A stretch of 64,000 bases of DNA from Liolophura sinensis (Eukaryota > Mollusca > Polyplacophora > Chitonida > Chitonidae): assembly GCF_032854445.1 (NCBI RefSeq), contig NC_088306.1:2476373-2540372 (forward strand), written 5' to 3'. Shown piece after piece: positions 11,851 through 21,414 of this stretch (position 1 is the first letter of the stretch; every line of letters starts with the position of its first letter). The position numbers were made by a program, and so were the translations under genes. A model generated the notes under the pieces. It was given only the letters and a program-made list of their open reading frames with translations, was not told the origin of the DNA and searched no databases.

Positions 11851-12077
11851 TGAGGTGAAGAAAGTCCTAGTAGCTGCAAGGTAGATCAAATAGCGAAGAC
11901 CATATTTATTTCACAACCGTATTTATTTAAAGCTATACATGTAGTACGAGAACGCGATGTATTAACAAAGCAACGATATGGTATGGTAGAACTTTAATCG
12001 TATCATGCTTTCCAAACCAATCTTATGTAGTTGACCAGCTGCCACAAATTGATGCAAATAAACCCTACAGCGTATGC

Positions 12078-12160
12078 AGTTGCGTGCGATGACAGTGTGT
12101 CGGCACCTGCACAGTTGTGTGCGATGAGAGTGTGCCCGCACCTGCACAATTGCCCGCGAT
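12078..12160. repeat. 35-bp tandem repeat, 2.4 units
   Basis: Two units of the form CAGTTGCGTGCGATGACAGT... plus a partial. GC-rich relative to its surroundings. Confidence 0.85.
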
Positions 12161-12235
12161 ATTTGATGTCCTCTTTCGTCAGACTACACCTTTTCATAAC
12201 CTCTTCTATCTAACCAAACATACCCCTCGTGTTAA

Positions 12236-12390
12236 ATTTGCCTCGTTAGTGAGTAGTTTATATAATTTTCAGAGTAATATGACAACGTTAGCACATGATC
12301 CTGTGCACACTTGGATATTGACAGTGAGTTATAGCTCATTATACTTGGCTATCAAACACATTTGAAGCAAAATTCATACCGAAAATAACA
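12236..12390 (+). repeat. Diverged interspersed segment, shared with 2575-2745
   Basis: Partner of the 2575 segment, in the same orientation. It ends in TATCAAACACATTTGAAGCA and ATTCATACCGAAAATAAC. Confidence 0.5.
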
Positions 12391-13132
12391 AAAGGGCCAA
12401 TGTGCGGTCATCGATCGTGACGCATGCGCGTTTCAAACATGCACCCAACCAAGAAAAAGAACGCTATCTTCAACAACAACGCCTCCAGTAGCTTACACAA
12501 TAATACAGCAGTAGTGAAAAACTCCTCGGGTTTCACCTTTTTATTGTTCCCTTTAAGAGTAAAATCTTTCAGAGCTCTTGTTTCTTGAGTGTTTGAATTC
12601 GAAGTGTTTTGTTACCATCTATAGCATGTAAATGCTTGAATAGAAAGTAGGAAAGTGCACGCCCTCTAACGACTTAGCGTAAAGAGCAGTAGCGGTAATA
12701 GCTATACATGAGCCGTCACTTCCCCACAGTTGCTCAAAATGCTATGTGGTTATCACATGTATATATCGCAATTATCACTACTGTGCGTGATCCGTGATGA
12801 TGTAACAACATCTCGTTGTCTGAGGTCGAGCTGTTGATACAAGTTCGCGGAACATGTACATTTTGAAGATCTGTTTATCATATACCACTTTATTCAACGA
12901 CATCAAGGAGAATAATTTGGCAAACTTACAAGATCTATCATGGCGCCGAAGCGCCTGATCATGTCACTCATAAACGCGCAAACAAATATAGTTCATAATA
13001 AATATTTAGTTACGCAACGGAAAATGACTGAAGATATTACAACTGACTGAAACGTATTCGAAAATACTCCAAAATTGTCCACTTAATGATGCCTGACGAA
13101 TTCGAATTAAGCATAAAAAAAAATTACTGCAG
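12391..13132. other. No firm gene; GC-rich promoter-like words
   Basis: GTGACGCATGCGCGTTTCAAA at 12417-12437 resembles an NRF1/CRE-type promoter word. A 35-codon frame starts with ATGGCGCCGAAG at about 12940, but nothing identifies it. Confidence 0.3.
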
Positions 13133-13379
13133 GTTTCACAACGCTGAAATGTCAGCCTGGAGAGAATTTGCTGGATCACCAGGTGACATTTTACTGCTCG
13201 TATGTTTGTCAGCGTTGCACATCTCAAAACAGTTCATGGTTTTCCCCGGTAGAGGGCGCAGACAAGGTCAGGGAGTTCAAAGTAGTCCCAGAAAGAGCTG
13301 ACGTCATCTCAGATGGCTTACTTAGTTTACAGGTAGAAACAAAGGAGTACATCGATATGAGCTACCAGGTTAAAGCTAG
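13133..13379 (+). CDS. Candidate exon encoding an Ig-like domain fragment
   Basis: The frame is open across 247 bp between an acceptor-like TTACTGCAG|G (AG at 13131-13132) and a donor-like CTAG|GTAGAAG (GT at 13380). It encodes about 81 residues with Ig-type features: LKCQPGENLLDHQVTFYCSY places two cysteines around a beta-strand, followed by CQRC, NSSWF (strand C tryptophan and an N-glycosylation site) and later DGLLSLQVE and YIDMSYQVKA where strands E and F would lie. The canonical strand F cysteine is absent. Intron phases would be 1 and 2. No signal-peptide exon or neighbouring exon is recognised, so it may be part of a large gene or a stranded pseudo-exon. Confidence 0.4.
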
Positions 13380-14760
13380 GTAGAAGTTTTTGAGTTCTTC
13401 ATTATGTCCGTCATTAAGGTAGTTCGTGTCACCCAAAACCTGTACTTTCTGCGCATGTATAATTTTTCCCGGAAAATGACCGTGTGTTCCACAGTCGTAA
13501 AGTACCCACAATGAAAGATCGGTGCGCAACTTACAAAAACTGGGAGGTTCATATTTAACAAAAAAACTGTCAAATGTAAATGTGAAAATTTCAGAATTTG
13601 TCGCCCAATTTAACAGCACATCGCTCCGCCTTCTCTCAAAACAGCGGACGTCATTCACTTACTATTACGCTAATACAGACATTTTTTTATTCACGTTAGA
13701 AAAACGATTAGTTTGGAGGCCCTTTTTACTGATATATTTGAATTTATTTCCTCGATGATGTCATAACACCTCGCAAATTTTATCTGGTTCAGTTTACTTA
13801 CAGCAATCGGCTGTTGTTTGGGGCGATTTCTCGTCACTGATCATCAGCCTAGCCATTATCCTCATATTATTACAGTGTCTTGTTTTTGACCAGAGTCCCG
13901 TTTCCTTGATAAATGGTCAGATATCAAATATTAGGCAATAAATGTCAGCAATATTCACATTTATTGCTGTTCCGTCCACAGATCCAGGTATTCTAAGACT
14001 GTTGGCTTTATGAAACAAAGTGTATAAAAATTGGATATCATGCACGTCATAAGCACGTGTATCAGACGACGCCAATAGGGTATTAGATTTCTGCGATGTC
14101 GCTAGATGCTTTCAGCAGGGACTGGCGTTCAGTCAGTCGCATCAGTGATTGACAACATCGAATGACGAGAGAAAAGGGTGGCTGTCCGCCCGTCGTGTTT
14201 CTAATCTGACACGGTCTGTAGGTATCAAGAGCTGATTGGTTACAGACGATACCTCTGTACTGATCGTGACAGATGCCCATCGCGCGGTTCATTTGTAATC
14301 AGGAAAGTTATCCGAGAGACGATCAAGTGAGACGTGGTCTGTTCATTCGCAACTCTTTTATAGCTCTGTTCGTCTACAACCAGCCACAGAGCGGGCAGGG
14401 GATGATACAGGGCATGTCAGCCAGCCTTCCTGATTTCCGTTATCGGCAACAACTCACCGACAGAAACCTATAACTACACCTATGGATGCATAGAGGCACG
14501 ATTTCTTTCTCAGGCGACTACCTTTTCGGCTGACAGCGGGTTCGTCAGGATTATCCGACATTTGGGCCGTCACACGTTTTCATTAGGAGGTTACAGCTCA
14601 TTGCTCGCCAAGTTGCCATCATCAAATAAGGACAAAAGCTTATCGCGCGGATGAACGTCATTGATTTTCTTCAGGGGTAGCAAAGTCTGCTCTTTCCGAT
14701 GTGGCGATTCGTGTTTTGACATCATCAGGCGGAACCCTTGATACGGAGAACTGAAAGGTC
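13380..14760. other. Spacer upstream of the GPCR gene
   Basis: No coding signal is recognised. TGATTTTCTTCAG|GGG at 14663-14675 resembles a splice acceptor and could end a 5' UTR intron of the GPCR gene; this is inference. Confidence 0.3.
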
Positions 14761-14790
14761 ATGCCGATAACGGAATGCTTTCGGTTCTAG
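14761..14790 (+). promoter_or_regulatory. Upstream ORF overlapping the GPCR start
   Basis: A 9-codon frame beginning with ATG at 14761 (MPITECFRF) ends with TAG at 14788-14790, 13 bases past the first in-frame GPCR ATG at 14775. If the transcript starts upstream, this uORF would limit use of that ATG and favour the later in-frame ATG at 14826. Confidence 0.4.
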
Positions 14791-15920
14791 CTGCAGCTGA
14801 AGCTATTGGCAATAGGGCACGGATCATGGATGCCGAACTACTCTTCACCGATTTCAATCCCAACGTCAGTGCCGTGAATGATAGCAGCGGAACCGGCAAT
14901 GCGACAGCCATGGAGGAAAACTGGGTAGTGGGTTTCTCACAGTCGCTTGACGTGACTGTCATACCTGTGATTGTACTCGTCGGCTTTGCCGGAAATCTTC
15001 TATCGGCTGTCATATTCCTTCAGCCTAGCCTTCGTCAGACGTCATGCTGTATTTACCTGGCGGCTCGGGCGATCGCTGATATTGGATTCCTCACCTGTAT
15101 TTTTGTAATATGGCTTCCCAAAGTGGGCACGGATGTCTTACTAGTGACGGGAATTTGTCAACTTGTCGTGTTTTTGTCTTATCTCACGGCTTTTGTGTCC
15201 GCTTGGTTTGTGGTGTGGCTTACCATAGAGAATTTCTACAGGATATGCCGTCCTTTTCGGATGCATGAGTTCTGCACGGCGAAGAAAGCCAAGCTGGTGA
15301 TATCCTTTACTACAACCATAGGCTGTGGCATTTACAGCCTCTGCTTAGCCACTAACCACATCGTGGACACAAACGGGACTAAGGAGTGCACTTGGCAAAA
15401 TAAATATCAGACCATCAACAAGATTTTGAGCTACGCTGACACAGTGCTTACATTTCTTATTCCACTTGTCATCATAGCCTTGACCTTACTAAGGACGTCT
15501 TGGTATATCGTATCACGATGCAAGAAAACGAAGAAAGTGAACAGTTCTAGCAGTCGGGAATTGCAGAGTCGAATGACTCATTTGCTATTCATTGTCAGTT
15601 TTGTGTTTCTCTTGTTAAGCCTCCCTAGCTACATTATACGATTGCGACTCGTCGTCTGTTCATTAGTTGTGGGTATTGCAGATCCGTCGCCTCAGGATTT
15701 TCTGTTACAAAGGATTTTTCAAAATGTTTATTACGCCACTTTTGCCATCAATTTCTTTATTTATTTTGGGTACGCCCGAATGTTCAGGAAGAAGTGTCTT
15801 GAGTTATGCGGATTAAATGGGACGTTTTGGACGGGTCAAGTGACTAAGTACGATGTTGCCTCGCAGGTGGACAGGGTGGAGCTAGACAACCTGAACACCG
15901 AGGAGGTGGGGGAAATATAA
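14775..15920 (+). CDS. Class A (rhodopsin-like) G protein-coupled receptor
   Basis: A 381-residue single-exon receptor with seven hydrophobic segments at about 60-82, 91-113, 125-150, 174-193, 218-240, 267-290 and 313-333. Class A landmarks are GN in TM1 (73-74), an aspartate in TM2 (D102), the disulphide pair C128 (start of TM3) and C205 (loop 2), the LPSY proline in TM6, and NFFIY (326-330) in place of NPxxY. The amino terminus has NVS, NDS and NAT glycosylation sites. The usual DRY at the end of TM3 is replaced by ENF (152-154), followed by YRICRPF. This matches invertebrate orphan peptide-receptor-like GPCRs in general form; the ligand is unknown. An in-frame ATG at 14826 is an alternative start and removes 17 residues. 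It lies at the plasma membrane and presumably signals through G proteins, although the missing TM3 arginine makes coupling uncertain. No neighbouring paralogue is seen. Confidence 0.92.
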   Translation: MLSVLAAAEAIGNRARIMDAELLFTDFNPNVSAVNDSSGTGNATAMEENWVVGFSQSLDVTVIPVIVLVGFAGNLLSAVIFLQPSLRQTSCCIYLAARAIADIGFLTCIFVIWLPKVGTDVLLVTGICQLVVFLSYLTAFVSAWFVVWLTIENFYRICRPFRMHEFCTAKKAKLVISFTTTIGCGIYSLCLATNHIVDTNGTKECTWQNKYQTINKILSYADTVLTFLIPLVIIALTLLRTSWYIVSRCKKTKKVNSSSSRELQSRMTHLLFIVSFVFLLLSLPSYIIRLRLVVCSLVVGIADPSPQDFLLQRIFQNVYYATFAINFFIYFGYARMFRKKCLELCGLNGTFWTGQVTKYDVASQVDRVELDNLNTEEVGEI

Positions 15921-16142
15921 ATGGGCAGGGCGCCACCGTACTTAGGAATTTTCCCAGTGGGCGAGGAAAGATTTGTATGATATTTGGATGTGATATGTGC
16001 GGTACAGAAGTGATATCACAGTTGAGGATATAGTACATTATGTGTACATGTGATATTCCAGGTGTGGACGTGATGAAATAACGTCGAGACAGTAATGTCG
16101 TAAGGTAAGATGTACAAATGATAAAGGTAAAACAAAGAAGTT

Positions 16143-16148
16143 AATAAA
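16143..16148 (+). terminator. Candidate polyadenylation signal of the GPCR gene
   Basis: AATAAA lies 223 bp past the GPCR stop codon and is the first canonical hexamer downstream. Confidence 0.5.
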
Positions 16149-16734
16149 GCAAATTTTTGTGGAAACCCAGTTCTTTATTTTCGGCAAGCTGTCAGACATT
16201 TGATGCAAAGTAGTAATCAGAGCTGGCATGGATTATGAAGTTACTTGTCTCGGTTCATTGAGAATATAGATAGGTAACAGTTTGATACCCAAGGCAACTA
16301 ATGTGATGGCTTGAACGTGACCACCATAAGATTTCTGCACATAGGAGTGAAACTAAGTACATGCGGGCAATACGGGAAATTCACACAGAAATACGCATAG
16401 TATTTCAAACCTAGAGTTGAAGTAAATGACCTAAATTTTGCACAAAAACATGCATTTTGAGAGGGAAACCAATCTCGCAAAACGGAATGTTAGGAGGATA
16501 TCATTCTACCTCCCAAAGCAGATCAACAGAGCTCCAAACCAGACAAAATGTGTCAAGGACGAGATTATGTGTCGTTTAACGTAAATGTATATGACAGAGA
16601 AATTACCTGCCTGTTTTATATGCTATGGAGGATCGTAGGAAATGTATTTTTCCATTGTACTCTACTCCAAGCATTCCCCAGTTCAGATCTGCAGTTTCGA
16701 CTGACGTTTTACTTTCAAACGTTTTCTTTTTCTG
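16149..16734. other. No gene recognised
   Basis: Spacer with short open frames only (up to 64 codons), none with a domain. Confidence 0.5.
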
Positions 16735-16737
16735 TTC

Positions 16738-16985
16738 CTTAAATGTGATGGCTACACAGCATTTTGAGTCATTCTAGACCAGTAATAAATAAACTGTTAA
16801 CATCGTTGCACTTTTTTTCCAACTGTTGAATGAGGCGTGGTTCTAGGGGGGTAACAGTTGCTACTATCTTAGGCATAGTTAAAACAAATCCCTGAGGTCG
16901 AATTTTACCTGTTTGGTGAACCATTTTGGAACTGTCACAGTGTTGTCGCTGCTGTAGTTTTACTCTCCATGCTGTAGTCTTCTAT
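16738..16985 (+). repeat. REP-A copy 5
   Basis: Starts TTAAATGTGATGGCTACACA and keeps the TTTTGAGTCATTCTAGACCA word. The middle is shortened relative to copy 4. It ends CTCTCCATGCTGTAGTCTTC. Confidence 0.85.
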
Positions 16986-17566
16986 ATCAGACAGGTTAAC
17001 CAACCCGTAAACGTCAGTCGACTCTATATTCAATTTTATATATACAGATAAATCATACATACGCACAACTTTCTTGATCATGTATTAAAAATGTTGTGGC
17101 AACGATTTTGACCTGAGTTTTAGTTCTTTTCAACTGGTTTCAAACATGTTTGTCTTTCGTTTATTTTTGGTGTTAACATTATCCCGAACACCATTCACTG
17201 GCTCCTGTTTTGAACTTGTTCTCGCCACGATATGGCTGAAAACTTGGCGTTAAGCCATAATGATTGTTTCATTCAACCCGTGAACCACCTACGAGCAACG
17301 TGATGCTTTATTTCTATTAGACGTGATGGTTTGCAGATCTGGGTCTACTCATTCCACACCAGACCCTTCTAACCTAGGGGCGGTTCTACACTCTGTCGAA
17401 ATAACCCTCATCTTCTGATACAAGTGGACAGTGATGTAATCAGTGTTAGCTAATGAGCGCTCCGTACGAGAAGAAAAAAACCTTCGGAAAAGACTACAAA
17501 TTTTCATTGGTTGAAGTGGGGTGTGTCTTCATTAATATTCATCATCAACCCAGAACTTACTGAAAT
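16986..17566. other. No gene recognised
   Basis: Spacer. CATTGGTTGAAG near 17505 contains an inverted CCAAT box about 60 bp upstream of the RecQ-like fragment. Confidence 0.3.
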
Positions 17567-17707
17567 ATGAAGAGCCCGATCGAATTTGAGGAAATTAGCA
17601 GGGAAGGTGAGTTTTGTCACAAATTCCTGATAAAAGAGCTGCTTACATATCAAAGACAGTGTCTACAAGCCATTCTACCGGGAAAAGATGTTTTTGTGTG
17701 CCGATAA
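17567..17707 (+). pseudogene. RecQ-type DNA helicase amino-terminal fragment
   Basis: A 46-codon frame starting at ATG 17567 contains LLTYQRQCLQAILPGKDVFV. In RecQ-family helicases the equivalent stretch (conserved glutamine, then QxxxxxAIL.GKDVFV) leads straight into the Walker A motif (LPTGxGKS-like). Here the frame hits TAA one codon after VC, exactly where Walker A should begin, and the following bases read like a frame-shifted remnant. RecQ helicases unwind DNA in a 3' to 5' direction with ATP. This piece could not do so. It may be a dead gene copy, or a first exon if a donor inside AGGGAAG|GTGAGT (near 17606) is used. RecQ-like assignment is by motif only. Confidence 0.55.
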
Positions 17708-17894
17708 CGGGGAAATTACGCTGTCAACGGTATCTTTAGAACAACAAGGTCAACAAAACTCGATGTCTCTATTGTTATGTCACTCCTGGTGACACAACAC
17801 ACGCTCCTGTTGAGCCTTGATATATAACAATAGTAAATACTGTATAAAATAATAATAAATAAATAAATGTAGCTGTGCTCATAATGGGCACCAT

Positions 17895-17978
17895 ATTTAT
17901 TGATTTATTTGATTGGTGTTCTACGCCGTACTCATGAATATTTCACTAATACAACGGCGGCCAGCGGACACCGAGTCG
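17895..17978 (-). repeat. tRNA-derived SINE, 3' part
   Basis: Minus-strand tail and body: TTTATTTGATTGGTGTTCTA, CGCCGTACTCATGAATATTT and GGCGGCCAGCGG. Confidence 0.85.
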
Positions 17979-18084
17979 TACTCGTTAAATGAGGTGATCT
18001 ACCTCTCAATTGCATTTATATTCACCCAGCAAATGTGCCTTATTTGATGTCATAACCAAAGCTTTATCAGGCAACATATACAGA

Positions 18085-18270
18085 ATCCGTGCATCGAAAC
18101 AGACATTCGTATACCCGTCAACCGGTAAGGACATTCCAGGTCAATAATCGCAAAGCCAACTCCCAAAAACGACGTATAAACGAAACTACGACGAAATCAT
18201 GCAAAGAGAACCAGGCAACAGTTTTCAATGATGTTGGAAAGACGTGAGGTATGTTCTAGGCGACTGAGTG
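18085..18270 (-). repeat. REP-B copy 2
   Basis: Minus-strand copy with ACAGACATTCGTATACCCGT, GGTCAATAATCGCAAAG and TTTTCAATGATGTTGGAAAG, in the same order as the longer copy at 57945. Confidence 0.7.
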
Positions 18271-20111
18271 AAATCAGTATTTAAATCGTGTACCATGCTA
18301 GAATATCAGTTGTCGATAACAAAATATGTATCTCAATTGCGCTTTGATTGCAACTGTTGATATATCCAAGTGGCGATCTAATTCGACATGATGAAAATAC
18401 GCTCCCTATCCCTCGGTTTAGAGCTATCAAACACAATCGTGAAGTAGAGCGCCAGAGGTTCTGCATGCCCTGTCGGTATTTGCTGACAAGAGAATAATAC
18501 TCATTGCAAAACTTCAGAGACTTGGAGTGAAGGCGTTTGAGGGAATAACCTTCACTCAATACTTTTTACTGTAATAACTTGATTGGAAACGTCACACAAG
18601 AAGAAGATCTAACAAATGCTACAAGGCGAGATATGTACACGCCATATGCCGGACCCCTTCGGTATATTGCTGTCCAAGTAAGGATAATTTAGGACCTTTT
18701 TTATATCACAATGAGAAGTGTTCTTTGGACCATATTATCAGTTAAGTTCCCCATAATGTACTTCATTATGTATGTAATGTATTCATTATGTATTCCTTAT
18801 ACCTGATGTAGCTTGTCATGCGCTATGTAAACAAGTCAAGGAGTGAAATGTGGTATTTCCATAATGTGATAGGCGAATCTCAAAGTAAAATTTATGCACT
18901 TGGAGTCCTGGCCCAGGGATCACGAATAGATGTTAGACTTAAAGCCAAAGTTTTAATCATTAAATTTTGCATGTTCCTTTCCGTATTTTCGCTGAAATTT
19001 GTTGTACAAAACCTTTCTCAGAATTTACGTTGACAAGCAAAACCTTTGACCTTGTAACAAAAATATCACATATAAGAGCAACAATTTTAATATTATTTGA
19101 AATTTTGACTTCAATCTACCATCGCTTCGTGATCCTGGGGCCTGTAGAATATGTAAAGACTTAAGCTTGGTAAACCTGCCCGACCTTAAGTTCTATATTT
19201 TATGTAGGAGAGTATATAAATAGTCTTGCTTAATTTTAAACATTTCCGAAAAATAATGTGACAAGATAAATGTTACTATTTAGTCGTGGAATGTAACTCA
19301 GTTAGTTGGCCATAATATCGCCATGTCAGAGCAGTGATTCTAACGTGCCAGTTTTTTTTTATTGTTGATTGTTTCCGCTGTAATTTGTGGTGAACAGGTT
19401 ACAAGGAAGAAAGATTCACAAGATCAATTTCTGAAAGAACTTCACTAAAAATTAAGAGTATGTAAAGTAGGAAATCTGGAATGTTACAGGCGAGTAAGTA
19501 TTTAATTCGAGTACCTTACGAACTATTTGTCCTTTGATTTCAATTGTTTATGTATCCAACATATATACAAGTCATTCACGATGAAGACGCATGTCCTTGT
19601 CCCGGGTTAAGCGTAATTAGACACACAGCAGTATGACTTTCTATATAGAATAACATTTAAATGAAAACAATAAATAGAAAACCAACGTTTTTAAAATAAG
19701 CTAAGACAGCATTTGAAAACTCAAAACCATATTAAATATAGTTGACATACATTATCCTGCTACTTACAAGATCTGTAAATTTCGCTCAGTCAACCAGGAT
19801 ATGTAGTGTTAAGTAGCTATCTTCCGTTAATTTATTGTTAAGATATTGGTAATGTTATAAATAAAACTCGCCTTTCATAATTTCGCTGCGGATATTGTTT
19901 TACCGATTATTCACCTGAACTATTATTTCGATCCTTCCTCCCAAGAGCAGAATTTTGCTGTTACCTGGCCAACACCGATGATCTCTAGGCCTTGCACGCC
20001 GAGCTTGCCTTATCTTATTTACACTCGAGGGCCCACGCGGAGGAACTGCGATAGAGTTCAGATTCGCTGGTCACCACATCACCAGGCTACAGCAATAATT
20101 CTAACTTGAAA
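18271..20111. other. No gene recognised
   Basis: AT-rich, with short open frames on both strands (largest 92 codons, 18281-18559 minus) and no domain or exon border that I trust. Confidence 0.5.
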
Positions 20112-20252
20112 ATGCCTGTCAACCTGCGGATTTTCGTGGGTTTTAGCCAGGCTCTGCCCGGTTTCCTCCCACAATAATGCTTGACGCCGTCATATGTAAG
20201 TGAAATATTCTTGAGTACGATGTAAAATACCAATCAAATAAATAAGCCAAAA
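20112..20252 (+). repeat. tRNA-derived SINE, 5'-truncated
   Basis: Plus-strand body and tail from ACCTGCGGATTTTCGTGGGT to CAATCAAATAAATAAG. The tRNA-like head is missing. Confidence 0.85.
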
Positions 20253-20542
20253 TAATTGCCAGTAGTTTGCTTGCGGATTGCACATGGAACGGTGTAGGTA
20301 AGTTAGAGGCTGCCCATCACCATTACCGCAGGCCAGAACAATCTAAACTCTCAGCACACATAGAATACACGTGATAAAAATGTCTTCATTTAGTGCATGT
20401 CAGTTTTTCAGCTTGAATGATATTGCGGTGAGTATGCATATTAACTTATTGTACACTGTATGGATGTCGACGTTAGTCAAGCGTCATGAAATAGCCCGCA
20501 TTGTACGAACGAAAGGTCATTGCGCGCGGCTTTAAAACCCAA

Positions 20543-20690
20543 AGAAATTATTTATTTATTTGATTGTAGTTTTACGCCATACTCACGAATATGTCACTTA
20601 TGCGACAGCTGTCAACATTATGGTGGGAGAAAACCGGGTTTTGAAACCCATGGCCATCCGCAGGTTGCTAGAAGACCTCTCCAGATGAGG
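20543..20690 (-). repeat. tRNA-derived SINE, 5'-truncated
   Basis: Minus-strand copy with TTTATTTATTTGATTGTAGT, a diverged body (CGACAGCTGTCAACATTATG) and CATCCGCAGGTTGCTAGAAG. It stops before box B. Confidence 0.8.
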
Positions 20691-20699
20691 CAAGTGACT

Positions 20700-21414
20700 T
20701 AAACAAAAAACGCCTACGCCTATTATTGTTTTCTCATCGATTATATCTTAGGTGGTTCAACAGGCAAATGCAACAATTATAACAATGGGACGTAACTTTG
20801 TGGTGTACAACACACACAGCGAACAAATATGCCAGATAATGTTAGGAATACTTTTAAATGTACAACATAGATTTTGCGCTTTGCGATCCGCATACATGGT
20901 ACACTGCACGCCTTCTGGTCGCTCGGGTAATCTATCGTCCGTTGAAGACCGCCTGTGTTACATCAGTAGGAGCGGCACCCCTATCAACACCACAACTACA
21001 GCGGACTGTCATCCTTTGATATGGCGCAAAACAACAATCAAACAGTTGTGTTTTTTTATATTGTTTTTTTTTCTTCAGTGAATGATGTTGTATTGGACAA
21101 GTTTACTTTCTGTCAAACAACCATGCAATGCCAAGATAGGTCAATCTTCTTTGGACCAGTTGATTTGTTTTGAAACCTGTGACAGACAATATTTTACAGG
21201 AAAATGATACAAATTTGGTCATTATCTCTGTTTTCTGGTAACCTCGTGACATTAACATTTGAACTCCAATATTATGTACAAAATTAAAACCATCTACGGT
21301 GTTACTTATTTACTCATTCATTTTCTACAATTTATCCACACTTGCATTTGAAATATTTTACATGTGTCACACTTAGATAAACATTAAAAAGGTATTAGTA
21401 ATTTCTACAGATTA
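20700..21414. other. No gene recognised
   Basis: A 109-codon plus-strand frame (20752-21081) ends in an F-rich low-complexity tail and matches nothing I recognise. Confidence 0.4.

Noticed and set aside
14759-15013. 84-codon minus-strand frame
   Set aside because: Shadow of the GPCR coding sequence.
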